A DNA stretch of 64,000 nt. Origin: a virus. Under the pieces are notes generated by a model. It worked only from the letters and a program-made list of their open reading frames with translations, searched no databases and was not told the DNA's origin. Shown here piece by piece: positions 1-8,730 of the stretch; position 1 is the first letter of the stretch, and each line of letters starts with the position of its first letter. Made by a program: the position numbers and the translations under genes. The stretch lies in IMG/VR virus record IMGVR_UViG_3300042482_001698, positions 19,755 through 83,754 of that record; one strand, written 5' to 3'.

Positions 1-117
1 AAGTAGTGCAAACTAAAATATTTTTTTTGAATATTATGAATCAGTGAGAAAAAATAAATATTCTTGGCCATTGCTTATTAATTGTTGGATTTTCCGTTTG
101 TCCAATAAATAGTTTAT

Positions 118-1644
118 ATGACAATTTACAATGATACAATGTCTGATGGCGTCTTGTTAGATGGCACTTCACTTGTTTCTAAGGAAACAAGTTTGGAAGC
201 ATCTGGAGGCGTACTTGCAAATGGAATTTTTAATTTTTATTTGATTTTTGACAAAATTTCAGAAGATGGCATTTCACTTGATGGCAGCATACTTCTTATT
301 CAAGAATTCAGCAATGATCAATTAATCACATATGCCACAGACGCACAGTTTGATTTTGATATTTCATTTGTTTGGACAACAGGTATTGTTGCTCAATATT
401 GGTATGTAGTAGAGGGTTATGTTTGGCCTCCAGATGACACTCAATGTCTTGACATAACTGTTCAGGAAAGACAAAATTTTATTCAAACAATTTTGGCAAC
501 AAATGTTTCTGATTTGTGTTCGCAATTTTCTCGTCAGGATTTGAACTGGGAAATTGTAAACATTAAGCGTTATGCTCGTCCTGCTGATTTTACTTTGCCT
601 CGTCCAGATTCATATTGTAATAATTTAACCAAATTAGTTTCAGCGACATGTCCTGAATTTTCAGTAAGTGTTAGAGCTTTGACGAAAATAGGCGCTCATT
701 CGGTAGCAATGACAGTTTTAAAATATAGTGGTTCAGGAACTGCTAAACTATCTGGCAATGCTGACACCATAATATCTAGCGGTGCTGTAACTCCAGTTGT
801 TGGAAGTTATTTATATGATCCTAGTTTTGATCCTATTTATACTGGCGGTTCTGCCGAAGTGAGTTCTTCTTGGGATGCAATTCTTTTGACATATGCTGGT
901 GTTTCTGCTACATTGTCACAAGAGCAAATTATTTTTGGTACTGGAGTATCTGTAAGTGATTTAGTGGCTCCCAAAAACACTATTGCAACTGCTTGTGGCT
1001 CATGTATAGCTTTCCCTTTGAATTTGTACATTGAACACAACATCAATAATCAAAGTGTTTTTTATAATTTTATTCAGCGAAATGGGTTGACTTTGCCTAT
1101 TTCTGTTTTAGTTTCGTATAATGCCAAACTAGGTATTTGGGTTGGTCATCAGCATTTTACTGGTTTATCTGATGATAATATAAATCAAGAAAATTGGAGA
1201 TTTACATTTGAATGGTCGTGTTTAAGTGAATATGGCGGTGAAGAAATTGGCACGCCAAATTTAAAGTTTGCTATTTCTGTCATCAAAAAGAATACTGGGA
1301 CAGCTGTTAATATTGAAAGTCGTATTGTGGTATTATTTCCTTCTGATGAAGTTTGTAATTTAGTTAGAAATTTTAAAGATAGTTTGTCTTTTAGCTTGAA
1401 CACTAAGACAAATTTTATTTATAATTCAAATGGCATTACTGCAAACAGTGTTTTTCTTAATGATAAGATTGGTTTGTTCAATTCTTTATATTGGACAAAT
1501 AATCCGGGTTTAAATATAAGAATTTCTAGCAGCGGACTCAGCACAAAGGTTGAAATGAAAGACATTAGTTCTATATTCCCAGCCCCCGATACTTTTTATC
1601 AGCAAGGTCAAGTGTTCGGCAATTCCAATACTTTGGTTAAATAG
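118..1644 (+). CDS. Possible virion structural protein, unknown function
   Basis: A 508-residue protein rich in Ser, Thr, Asn, Gly and aromatic residues, with no signal peptide or membrane segment. The N-terminal 65 residues contain two imperfect copies of a DGVLLDG/DGISLDG-type motif about 40 residues apart, as in beta-rich tail or surface proteins. I do not recognise a family, and a structural role is inference from composition only. There is no Shine-Dalgarno before the ATG. A TAAATA box ends 6 nt upstream, so the message may be leaderless. The next gene begins 8 nt after the stop, so the two are probably co-transcribed. Confidence 0.7.
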   Translation: MTIYNDTMSDGVLLDGTSLVSKETSLEASGGVLANGIFNFYLIFDKISEDGISLDGSILLIQEFSNDQLITYATDAQFDFDISFVWTTGIVAQYWYVVEGYVWPPDDTQCLDITVQERQNFIQTILATNVSDLCSQFSRQDLNWEIVNIKRYARPADFTLPRPDSYCNNLTKLVSATCPEFSVSVRALTKIGAHSVAMTVLKYSGSGTAKLSGNADTIISSGAVTPVVGSYLYDPSFDPIYTGGSAEVSSSWDAILLTYAGVSATLSQEQIIFGTGVSVSDLVAPKNTIATACGSCIAFPLNLYIEHNINNQSVFYNFIQRNGLTLPISVLVSYNAKLGIWVGHQHFTGLSDDNINQENWRFTFEWSCLSEYGGEEIGTPNLKFAISVIKKNTGTAVNIESRIVVLFPSDEVCNLVRNFKDSLSFSLNTKTNFIYNSNGITANSVFLNDKIGLFNSLYWTNNPGLNIRISSSGLSTKVEMKDISSIFPAPDTFYQQGQVFGNSNTLVK

Positions 1645-1652
1645 AGGGATTT

Positions 1653-1958
1653 ATGGAATTAATTATTTATTCGTTAGTTTTGTTGATTGTGATTGTTAAT
1701 TCAGTCTTCTTATTCTTTCTTGGTGTTTATCTTGTTAGATTGAGCGACAGAATAAATTTAATGATGTCTGATCTTATAGCAATTATTTCTCAGGAACCTT
1801 CAGTTGCGCCTCCTACTCCTTCTGTTGCAAAGAAAAAACCAACAACTTGGGATGAAAAATATGAAATGGAATTAGAATCAGTTCAAAGAAGATTGCGGAT
1901 TGATTCAGGTCTTTCTGATTTGCCAAACAGTCCGTCTTATGATTTACCGAACAAATAA
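1653..1958 (+). CDS. Small single-pass membrane protein
   Basis: A 101-residue protein with one hydrophobic helix at about residues 4-28, a Pro/Lys-rich linker (about 50-65) and an acidic, probably helical tail. It would be anchored with a short cytoplasmic tail. GAGGG lies 7 nt upstream of the ATG, overlapping the end of the preceding gene, which points to co-transcription. No family is recognised. The architecture is common among small phage membrane proteins. Confidence 0.7.
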   Translation: MELIIYSLVLLIVIVNSVFLFFLGVYLVRLSDRINLMMSDLIAIISQEPSVAPPTPSVAKKKPTTWDEKYEMELESVQRRLRIDSGLSDLPNSPSYDLPNK

Positions 1959-2027
1959 TAATCTTCAAAAAATTGCTTGCTTGTGCCGATCAAAATGGCT
2001 ATGATCCTGTGCATTCGGAGAAGTGAA

Positions 2028-3035
2028 GTGGATCAATTAAAATTGAAATACAAAAAATTTGATAGTCTCCGAAGATTCGGAGTCGAAATAGAGGTAGGCA
2101 GTGAAGTAAAAAAGAAAGTTGTGCAAACGGCTATTATGGCATCATCTAAATATGATGCTCATGTAAGCCGATACTCTCTTTCTACGAACAATCGTTACTG
2201 GCACATTAAAGATGATGCAACGTGTGGGATCAAGGGTCGTAAAGGTCCTAAAGGCGTAGAAATAGCTTCTTTTGTTGGCCATGGAATTAATGATATTAAT
2301 CATATATCTTTCATTGCTTCCAAGTTGTCAGAAATAGGATGTCGTGTTAATGAAAATTGCGGTCTTCATGTTCATGCGGAAGTCAGCGATCTTTCTGTTG
2401 AGCAAGTGAGTATTTTCATGGCTCATTGGATAAAATTAGAAAAAATTTTTAGTTTAATTTTACCGATGCGTAGAAATAAAAGCGAATATTGTAAGTTCAT
2501 ATTTCCAATTGATGTTGAAAAAAACGAAAATAATATTTGTCGGGACAAGTTTTACTCACCTGATAATTTATGGAGTATGCTTTCTCCGAAAAATTTGAGT
2601 TATTACGACAACGATGATCGTCGATACAATTTAAATCTTGTCAATTTAGTTCGAGCAATTAAGTATAATCACAATAATAGAAAAACAATTGAATTGAGAT
2701 GGCCAGAAGGAACTCTGGACCCTCGTGACATTCGTTGTTGGGTAAAATTGTTTTTGATTTTTATAGAAAATTGTAAAAATAAAAAAATGCCTACCAATTT
2801 AAAATCTTGCAATTTAAAAGAGGCGCTTGATTATTTCGGATTATTGAATACGAACAATAATTTTTCAATCATGAGTGCTTCAATTCAAGAAACTAAAACA
2901 TGGTTTCTTGAAAGAATTATTGATTATAACCCTGATGCAATCATTTTTCACAAAGATGAAAAATTGGTTAAAATAGCGGATGAGGCAAGATTGATCTTGA
3001 ATGAAATGTGGAGGCCAATTCGTGTTTATTCTTGA
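2028..3035 (+). CDS. Amidoligase-family protein (COOH-NH2 ligase fold)
   Basis: The 335-residue protein matches the putative amidoligase family, a branch of the glutamine-synthetase/COOH-NH2 ligase superfamily that is proposed to form amide bonds on peptides or cell-wall material. Visible motifs are FGVEIEVG (17-24), a WHIKDDATCG segment, GVEIASF, CGLHVHAEVSDLS and TIELRWPEGTLDP, the usual series of acidic and His residues for metal and ATP binding. The reading frame is open from a TTG at 1977. I prefer the GTG at 2028 because GGAG lies 7 nt before it and the conserved domain begins just after. The substrate is unknown. Relatives occur in phages and in mobile gene clusters. The next gene is a sigma factor with its own promoter. 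Confidence 0.75.
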   Translation: MDQLKLKYKKFDSLRRFGVEIEVGSEVKKKVVQTAIMASSKYDAHVSRYSLSTNNRYWHIKDDATCGIKGRKGPKGVEIASFVGHGINDINHISFIASKLSEIGCRVNENCGLHVHAEVSDLSVEQVSIFMAHWIKLEKIFSLILPMRRNKSEYCKFIFPIDVEKNENNICRDKFYSPDNLWSMLSPKNLSYYDNDDRRYNLNLVNLVRAIKYNHNNRKTIELRWPEGTLDPRDIRCWVKLFLIFIENCKNKKMPTNLKSCNLKEALDYFGLLNTNNNFSIMSASIQETKTWFLERIIDYNPDAIIFHKDEKLVKIADEARLILNEMWRPIRVYS

Positions 3036-3060
3036 TTTTTATTTAAAGCAACTATATAAT
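3032..3060 (+). promoter_or_regulatory. Sigma70-like promoter for the sigma factor gene
   Basis: TTGATT (3032-3037) and TATAAT (3055-3060) are separated by exactly 17 nt and lie 40 nt upstream of the ATG at 3100. The -35 overlaps the end of the amidoligase gene. Confidence 0.6.
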
Positions 3061-3099
3061 CTAACTAGTTAACTACCAACCTACTTTTAAGGAACTTTC

Positions 3100-3615
3100 A
3101 TGAACACAAAAGAAATTAACAATCTTATTGTTTCAAACATTGGTTATGCTGAAAAAATTGCTAAAATAAAAAAACGTAAAATAACTCATATACCATACGA
3201 TGACCTTCGTTCTGCTGCTTTTTTTGGTTTAGTTCAAGCAGCAAACCGCTTTAATCCAAAAAAAAATGATAATTTTTTGTTGTATGCTTATGCTCGAATA
3301 GTTGGCTCGATTAGTGATTATTTGCGTGAATTGAAGTGGTGTAAAAATAATTTGGAGAAAAAAGAAGTTGATTTTGAAATGATACAATCTCGTAATGTTT
3401 TCATTTCGGATAATTTTACAGAAGATTTTGAAAAATTGATAGGCAATGTTAATATTGTTAAATATAAAGAAATTTTAAGAGAATATTATTTAATGGGCAA
3501 AAACCTTCAATCAATTGCTTCTCAATATAATGTTAAAATATCAATGGCATCTCAAATGCTTTCAAGTGCTAGGGATAAGCTAAAAACTCAATTAGAGAAA
3601 AATCAAATAAACTAG
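3100..3615 (+). CDS. Sigma-70 family RNA polymerase sigma factor
   Basis: A 171-residue minimal sigma factor. Region 2 spans about residues 29-78 (YDDLRSAAFFGLVQAANRF followed by YAYARIVGSISDYLREL), the core-binding and -10-melting helices. Region 4 spans about 115-165 and carries a helix-turn-helix (NLQSIASQYNVKISMASQML). It is the size of FliA/ECF-type factors and lacks regions 1 and 3. It should redirect RNA polymerase to a phage promoter class. AAGGA lies 7 nt before the ATG. It is one of four sigma-like genes in the window. Confidence 0.85.
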   Translation: MNTKEINNLIVSNIGYAEKIAKIKKRKITHIPYDDLRSAAFFGLVQAANRFNPKKNDNFLLYAYARIVGSISDYLRELKWCKNNLEKKEVDFEMIQSRNVFISDNFTEDFEKLIGNVNIVKYKEILREYYLMGKNLQSIASQYNVKISMASQMLSSARDKLKTQLEKNQIN

Positions 3616-3654
3616 TGAGCAACTAAATAATTACAAATGTATTCAAGGTGAATT

Positions 3655-4527
3655 ATGAAAAAATCAATTTTTATATCATTAATTTTTATTCAATCTCTTA
3701 TTGCTCAAGATAATTTACCAGCGACAACTGCAATTGATGTTGTTGCTGATGATCCTGAAATAAAAAATTTAGAATGGAATCGGTATGTTACAAATAATTT
3801 TACAATTTTAAGCATTGATGATAAAAAAGGGAAAGAAATTAGCGAAAACATTGAATCGATAAAGGCATCAGCCTTGATTCGTTGGGGCTTCCCAGATGTG
3901 AAATTCAACAAAGAATGTCGTATTTTTTGTGTTCCCAATTATAGTCTTCTAAAGAAGTTGTTTAATATAAACACTGGAAAGGTGCAGCTTAGAAAAGAAA
4001 TCAATGTTATTTGGTGTATCGGTGATGACAATCCAAGCAGATCTCTTCTTCCTTTTGTTACTCAGGTTTGTTTGTCTGAATATGAAACATCTAAGTCAAC
4101 AGTTCTGCCATTTTGGTTTAAACGTGGATGCATCGCTATCAATAATTCTATTCCAGATGTTAAAGATTTATTGAAATCTTTCAATGATGTTGCTCGAAAA
4201 GAACAATTTACTTATTCTTCTGAGCAGATGTTTACAGTTGCCGAAGATGATTATAATAAGCAGAACACAGAAAGTAAAAAGATTTTTGATCAGCAGGCGG
4301 CTTGTTTATGTTTAATGCTCCGTAAGGAATTTGGGGAAGCTAAGCTTCAGGGCTTTATAAGGTTGCAAATAAAGAATAAACCAGAAGATGTCTTAAGACT
4401 CATTTATGGTTTCAGCAGTTTTTCAAATTTTGACAAACAATATGTTCGGTACATGAAAGATTTGTGTTCTGATATTGTTGACGAAAAAACGCCAGATTCG
4501 TATCTGGAAATAAAACCGTCCAATTAA
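3655..4527 (+). CDS. Secreted protein, possible inactive gluzincin-like peptidase
   Basis: A 290-residue protein with an N-terminal signal peptide (about 1-17, ending at IAQ). The pattern of NNFTILS, a long helix that aligns a 'WGFPDVKF' segment, and a C-terminal helical part resembles peptidase-MA/DUF1570-like domains. At the position expected for the zinc-binding HExxH I see only VCLSEYETS, so if the assignment is right it is not a zinc protease. This is a fold-level guess. AAGGTGA precedes the ATG. The gene stands alone between the sigma factor and a small membrane protein. Confidence 0.65.
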   Translation: MKKSIFISLIFIQSLIAQDNLPATTAIDVVADDPEIKNLEWNRYVTNNFTILSIDDKKGKEISENIESIKASALIRWGFPDVKFNKECRIFCVPNYSLLKKLFNINTGKVQLRKEINVIWCIGDDNPSRSLLPFVTQVCLSEYETSKSTVLPFWFKRGCIAINNSIPDVKDLLKSFNDVARKEQFTYSSEQMFTVAEDDYNKQNTESKKIFDQQAACLCLMLRKEFGEAKLQGFIRLQIKNKPEDVLRLIYGFSSFSNFDKQYVRYMKDLCSDIVDEKTPDSYLEIKPSN

Positions 4528-4620
4528 ACGTCTCTGCCGACTGATTCTATGTTTGATTTAGCAAGTTTTATGGTTGATGCAAGAATTGCACAATTTTACA
4601 CTTTTTAGAAAGCAGATTTT

Positions 4621-4920
4621 ATGTTTTTTATTTTTTCGTGGCTCATTTTTGGTTTAATTGTTGGATGTCTTGCAAAATCTTTGCATCCCGGCGATGAGCC
4701 GATTGGATATGTGCCAACTTTGGCTATTGGCGTTGTTGGTTCTTTTATTGGCGGTGGAATCAATTATGTTCTTGGAATGGGCCATAATCCCTTTCAGGCA
4801 TCAGGTCTTTTGATGTCAATTATTGGCGGAATTATTTTTTGTGCAGCATGGAGATACTATAAACTTAAAAGTTCAGATGGTGGTCCTAAAAGTTTTTTGA
4901 TGGGTAAAAAGATTCGATAA
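4621..4920 (+). CDS. GlsB/YeaQ/YmgE-family membrane protein
   Basis: A 99-residue protein with three hydrophobic helices (about 3-20, 30-52 and 62-80). It has the family pattern GLIVGCLAKSLHPGDEP near the first helix, GVVGSFIGGG in the second and GGIIFC in the third. This is the small inner-membrane family once called transglycosylase-associated; members are often stress-linked and their molecular role is unclear. The C-terminus is extended by about 18 basic residues. It is unusual in a phage. Confidence 0.8.
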   Translation: MFFIFSWLIFGLIVGCLAKSLHPGDEPIGYVPTLAIGVVGSFIGGGINYVLGMGHNPFQASGLLMSIIGGIIFCAAWRYYKLKSSDGGPKSFLMGKKIR

Positions 4921-4955
4921 TTTGTTTTCTTTCTTATAGATGAGTACAATTTTAT

Positions 4956-5180
4956 ATGCTTGATCAAACAGTTGTAGCGAAATTAAAAGAAACATATTCA
5001 CAATTGCATCCGCTTTTGTTCCATCGTTCTTTAGAGAGATCTAAAACCAATGGAGATTTATTTGATATCATCGATACGGTTCCAAAGGTTTATCCCTTGC
5101 TGTGGAACGAAAAGGACAATAGGTGGTCAACTGTGAGTGACCCTTATTTAATTGAACAGTTTTTAAGCGACTTTAAATAA
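4956..5180 (+). CDS. Hypothetical protein
   Basis: A 74-residue protein without signal or membrane segment and with no recognised family. It is the first gene of a tight run (next start 8 nt after its stop) leading to a metallophosphoesterase. There is no Shine-Dalgarno. A TACAAT box ends 5 nt before the ATG, compatible with a leaderless start. Confidence 0.55.
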   Translation: MLDQTVVAKLKETYSQLHPLLFHRSLERSKTNGDLFDIIDTVPKVYPLLWNEKDNRWSTVSDPYLIEQFLSDFK

Positions 5181-5188
5181 TAATCTAT

Positions 5189-5842
5189 ATGCGTTTATAT
5201 GAAGAATATTTAAGTAGACATCAAATTAATGATGTGCCAATGGTACACCATGCATTAAATTCTTGTATATTTTTTAAATTAAAAGATATAAATTTGTGGG
5301 CTGAATTAGTTAATCAATCTTCAATCCAAACATATAAGCCTTTATATGGAATTTTTCAAGTTCGATGGATTCAAAGTGATCACCATCCCGGCCATTACGA
5401 AGCCTCTATTTACAATCAAATTCACGATGGATATGCACAAGATAAAATACTAAACACTTGTCAAATAGCAAACTTGAAGTGGCATGAATATGAAAACTTC
5501 ATGCAGATTTATACAAAAAAATTCAAAAAATTTGAATTAATCAAAGGTCAAAACGAAACATTTTTGGCAGGATGGGAAATGTTCGTTGGTGCTTTTGATG
5601 GTTGGTTTGCCAAGCAAGGAGGAGATATAAAATATATGCTATTCCAATCTTTAGATGAAGATGTTCCAGTTAATTTCAGAATGGAATATGCAAGTGAAAT
5701 ATTAAGAAAAATTTCTCATTTTCACACATCAGTTATGAGAAGTTGGAAAAACGAAGTTTTTCAAAAGATACAAAATTACTCTGAATGGCTTGTTAAATTA
5801 ATTGAAAAAGATGAAAAAGAATTATTGCCCTGTAAAGATTAA
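5189..5842 (+). CDS. Hypothetical protein
   Basis: A 217-residue soluble protein, rich in aromatic residues in the middle and helical at the C-terminus. No family is recognised. Its last 32 nt overlap the ATG of the next gene, and the following two genes overlap or abut, so these form one operon. No clear Shine-Dalgarno is present. TAAATA lies upstream of the ATG. Confidence 0.6.
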   Translation: MRLYEEYLSRHQINDVPMVHHALNSCIFFKLKDINLWAELVNQSSIQTYKPLYGIFQVRWIQSDHHPGHYEASIYNQIHDGYAQDKILNTCQIANLKWHEYENFMQIYTKKFKKFELIKGQNETFLAGWEMFVGAFDGWFAKQGGDIKYMLFQSLDEDVPVNFRMEYASEILRKISHFHTSVMRSWKNEVFQKIQNYSEWLVKLIEKDEKELLPCKD

Positions 5843-6650
5843 GAACCCTAGTTCTAAAAATTCTTTGGTCCAATTGTTATCGGGCCAAAAAATGAATATA
5901 TTTTTTGATGGTAAAGACTATCAAGACTATAAAATTGATATTTTAGGTACATTTTTGAAAGTTGATGAAGTTTCTGAAACATCCAATGGTTGGATGACAT
6001 CAATATCTCAAAAAAAAGATATTATCAAATACAATGAAAGTACATTGTTCCTTGGTGGAATTAATTTTTTTGATGGTAATAATGAGAATAAGTCTTCTCT
6101 TTGTGTTGTAAGTAATCATAAAAACGATGATTATCTTAGAGTCATTAATCCTAAAAACATTAGTTGCAACTTAAGACCCAATCAGGTTTTAGATGTTGTT
6201 GTTCATAGCGACATAGCCGAAAAATGGCAATGTTTTATTTCTTGCGGTGATTTGCACCTTGAACTGATTCAAAATTCAACCAGAGTTGAACGAAACATAT
6301 GTGATGGTGAATTTGATTCACAACCTGCTTTTGAATATTTTTTTAGATTTAGATTTGATCAAAAAAGCATTGAATACTTGTCAGAATTACCTTTTTCTAA
6401 ATATGATGGCGGTCATATTATATTCATTAATTCAAATAATGAAAAAAGAATAATTAAAGTTTATTGTTCTTGGCGAGGTAAAAGTTCTATTTACAAGGCT
6501 TTACTTTTGCCTAAAATACCCACAACAAACATTAATTTTTTGGGCAAAAAACCTAAAAAATGTGTTCACTCAGTCGTTGTTGTAAGTAGAATTAAGTCAG
6601 AAGAATTAGAATTCGGATGCAATGTTTTATTTTCAAAGGTTGAAAAATGA
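5811..6650 (+). CDS. Hypothetical protein
   Basis: A protein of about 279 residues, probably beta-rich, with no recognised domain. The frame is open from a TTG at 5802. ATG 5811 inside the preceding gene or ATG 5892 could also be the start, and none has a strong ribosome binding site, so initiation is probably coupled to translation of the upstream gene. Its stop overlaps the next start as ATGA. Confidence 0.55.
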   Translation: MKKNYCPVKIKNPSSKNSLVQLLSGQKMNIFFDGKDYQDYKIDILGTFLKVDEVSETSNGWMTSISQKKDIIKYNESTLFLGGINFFDGNNENKSSLCVVSNHKNDDYLRVINPKNISCNLRPNQVLDVVVHSDIAEKWQCFISCGDLHLELIQNSTRVERNICDGEFDSQPAFEYFFRFRFDQKSIEYLSELPFSKYDGGHIIFINSNNEKRIIKVYCSWRGKSSIYKALLLPKIPTTNINFLGKKPKKCVHSVVVVSRIKSEELEFGCNVLFSKVEK

Positions 6651-7318
6651 AAACACAAGCCAAAGTTATAAAATTGCCAATTAGGAATATAACTTTGGCC
6701 TATTGCAATCCAGCAATAAGTAGCTTTGGTTTAGAATCAGAAAACCATAAAGTAAATCACTGGGATCATTGTAGAGAACAGTTTGCAGCTAAGTTTACTG
6801 AAAACACCAAAGGCTTTTATTTTTCTCATAAACCTGATATGGAAAAAGAAATTGTAGGACTAATCAAAAAATTTGAAAATGTTTTGCATAAAAGTAAAAA
6901 TTTCTCTAACTTCCAATACACTAAATTTGCAAAAACAAATGTTCAATCAATAATTTATATCGAGCCTTCGCCATTTTGGCTCGACTGCTACTTTAAGAGG
7001 TCAATTTACACTTTGATTGTAAGATGTGGTCATAATTATAAAATAAAAGAAGATAATTTCGATGAAGCTCTATTCGGCGTTCAATACAAAGAATCATCTT
7101 GTCTAATCGATACAAAGCCAGCCGTAATGAGATTTATGTTCGGCTTCACCAAATATACTGGAATCAGTCCTGTTGTCGGACAATCTACAGTAATAAAACA
7201 TGGATGGAAAGAAGAATTTTACAAATTAGATGAAAATGAAATTAAACAAAGATTAATTCTACCAGAAAATATAAAGAAAAAAATCAATATTGTTGGCGCA
7301 GATTCTCTGTGGGCTTAA
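6647..7318 (+). CDS. Hypothetical protein
   Basis: A 223-residue basic protein without signal or membrane segment. It starts in an ATGA overlap with the previous gene and is followed after 12 nt by the metallophosphoesterase. The linkage of three unknown proteins and a phosphoesterase hints at a shared process, but no function can be read from the sequence. Confidence 0.6.
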   Translation: MKTQAKVIKLPIRNITLAYCNPAISSFGLESENHKVNHWDHCREQFAAKFTENTKGFYFSHKPDMEKEIVGLIKKFENVLHKSKNFSNFQYTKFAKTNVQSIIYIEPSPFWLDCYFKRSIYTLIVRCGHNYKIKEDNFDEALFGVQYKESSCLIDTKPAVMRFMFGFTKYTGISPVVGQSTVIKHGWKEEFYKLDENEIKQRLILPENIKKKINIVGADSLWA

Positions 7319-7330
7319 CTGGAGACTTTT

Positions 7331-8104
7331 ATGTCGTGGTTTTTCACTGCTGATACTCATTTTGGACACGGAAATATAATTAAATACTGCAAAAGACCAT
7401 TTTTAAATAAAGAAGAATTAGATTTTTGCGATTTAATTAAGCGTGGCATTGTACCACATACTGAATTGAAAATTAGCAAAGAAACAATTGAATTGATGGA
7501 CGAGACAATTATTCAAAATATTAACTATTCTGTTGGCAAAGATGACAACCTAGTCATAATAGGAGATTTTTGCCATAATGGGAAAAAAGAAAAAATCAAA
7601 GAATATAGAAATCACATAAAATGTAAAAATGTATATCTGATTTTAGGAAATCATGATGATAGAAAAAATTCAATAGATGTTTTTAAATCTGTATATGAAA
7701 ATTATCTTTTTAACATTGATGGGCAAAGCATTTTCACCAGTCACTATCCAGCAAGATCTTGGGACAAAGCATCAAAAGGATCTTGGATGCTCTACGGACA
7801 CGTTCATAATGCTTACTATGAAGAAGACAATGGCAGAATTTCTTCTTATCACAGTAGGATTTTCAACGATGGATTTGCCTCTGTTCTTGAAAGACATGGA
7901 ATAAAAAATAAATTAATCATAAATGATCTGTTGGCAGTTTGTGCGTCAGTCAACGGAATTGATCTTACTCTCGATGTTGGCGTAGACAACATTCGTGAAG
8001 GTGTTGGATTTGGAACACCTTGGAGCATGAAAGACATTCGTGATTACATGGCAAATAAAATGACAATGTGGCTGGCAAGGAAAACTATGTCAAAGTTGAT
8101 TTAA
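7331..8104 (+). CDS. Calcineurin-like metallophosphoesterase
   Basis: A 257-residue protein with the complete binuclear-metal motif set: TADTHFGH (6-13), GDF (78-80), GNHD (106-109), SHYP (137-140) and GHVH (156-159). These residues bind two metals and hydrolyse phosphomono- or diesters. The C-terminal DVGVDN segment is typical of the phage branch of the family, where the substrate is unknown. GGAG lies 6 nt before the ATG. It is the last gene of the 4956-8104 run and is followed by a strong promoter for the next unit. Confidence 0.9.
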   Translation: MSWFFTADTHFGHGNIIKYCKRPFLNKEELDFCDLIKRGIVPHTELKISKETIELMDETIIQNINYSVGKDDNLVIIGDFCHNGKKEKIKEYRNHIKCKNVYLILGNHDDRKNSIDVFKSVYENYLFNIDGQSIFTSHYPARSWDKASKGSWMLYGHVHNAYYEEDNGRISSYHSRIFNDGFASVLERHGIKNKLIINDLLAVCASVNGIDLTLDVGVDNIREGVGFGTPWSMKDIRDYMANKMTMWLARKTMSKLI

Positions 8105-8123
8105 ATCTCACCTTGGTTTTTTC

Positions 8124-8152
8124 TTTACATTCATCGTCTACTGCTGTATAGT
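8124..8152 (+). promoter_or_regulatory. Sigma70-like promoter
   Basis: TTTACA (8124-8129), a 17-nt spacer and TATAGT (8147-8152). The CTTTACATTCA context of the -35 is repeated before the promoter at 43655. It drives the secreted-protein gene at 8228 after a leader of about 70 nt. Confidence 0.65.
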
Positions 8153-8227
8153 GTCTTTGCGTGTTGCAGAACACGGGGTTTAGCGTGAACCTGATATTAC
8201 GCTTTTTTGGTATGGAAGTGCCACGAG

Positions 8228-8572
8228 ATGATTAAGAACTTGATCGCTTTGACTTTGACTATGGTTGTTGTCACCACTAGCATTCAAGCTAGACCATTCA
8301 ATAAGACCACTAAGACAACCAATTCTAGTCGTCCTATTGCTAATGCTGTTTCTCACAGTCTTTCTTCTGCTCAAGCCGTAGCCAACCATATGTCTAAAAT
8401 TGGAAGGATTGGACACTTTGGAGGCAACCCGTATTCCCGTGAAGGAGTTGGCATGGGCGGAACTGCACAACAAGCCATTCGCAACTGTTGCTTCTATGGG
8501 CAATATTCCATCAAAGATCAAGGTGTAGCTCAAGGAAGTAATGGCATGTGGTATGCTTGCAATCGATATTAA
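8228..8572 (+). CDS. Small secreted protein with NCCFYG domain
   Basis: A 114-residue protein with a clear signal peptide (about 1-19, cleavage near IQA). The mature part has a basic Ser/Thr-rich stretch and a C-terminal domain with GVGMGGTAQQAIRNCCFYG followed by GVAQGSNGMWYACNRY. I recall similar EGVG...NCCF...GVA.G..GWYA.. domains in planctomycete secreted proteins. Their function is unknown. The frame is open from TTG 8207; ATG 8228 is chosen because it begins the signal peptide. It has its own promoter, and a structured RNA and a terminator follow it. Confidence 0.7.
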   Translation: MIKNLIALTLTMVVVTTSIQARPFNKTTKTTNSSRPIANAVSHSLSSAQAVANHMSKIGRIGHFGGNPYSREGVGMGGTAQQAIRNCCFYGQYSIKDQGVAQGSNGMWYACNRY

Positions 8573-8579
8573 TCGTATT

Positions 8580-8649
8580 GGGCCAGCAATACTGCATATT
8601 GTGTGTCTTGGGCAAGATGACATAGTGTGTTGTTAAGTGTTACTGGCCC
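8580..8649 (+). ncRNA. Possible structured 3'-UTR or small RNA
   Basis: Seven perfect base pairs (GGGCCAG at 8580-8586 with CTGGCCC at 8643-8649) close a loop that itself holds small hairpins: CAATA-CTGCA-TATTG, and TGTC-TTG with CAA-GAT-GACA. No TTC-type T-loop is present, so it is not a normal tRNA. It lies between a stop codon and a strong terminator and could be a stable 3' end of the upstream mRNA. Confidence 0.3.
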
Positions 8650-8659
8650 GATTTATCCT

Positions 8660-8689
8660 AAAGATCGGGACTTTTGTCCCGATCTTTTT
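8660..8689 (+). terminator. Intrinsic terminator
   Basis: A 12-bp stem AAAGATCGGGAC / GTCCCGATCTTT with a TTTT loop, followed by T residues. It ends the 8228 transcript. Confidence 0.85.
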
Positions 8690-8730
8690 CGTTTCATACT
8701 ATATTATTTTGTCAATCATCGAGGAATAAA

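Noticed and set aside
5189-6650. One gene split by a frameshift
   Set aside because: The overlap is 32 nt, the shift needed is +1 with no clear slippery site, and the following gene pair also overlaps, so coupled genes are the simpler reading.
8180-8623. 147-residue minus-strand ORF
   Set aside because: It is opposite a secreted-protein gene with promoter, signal peptide and terminator on the plus strand.
8580-8649. tRNA gene
   Set aside because: The acceptor-like stem pairs, but no D arm, anticodon loop or TTC T-loop is present.
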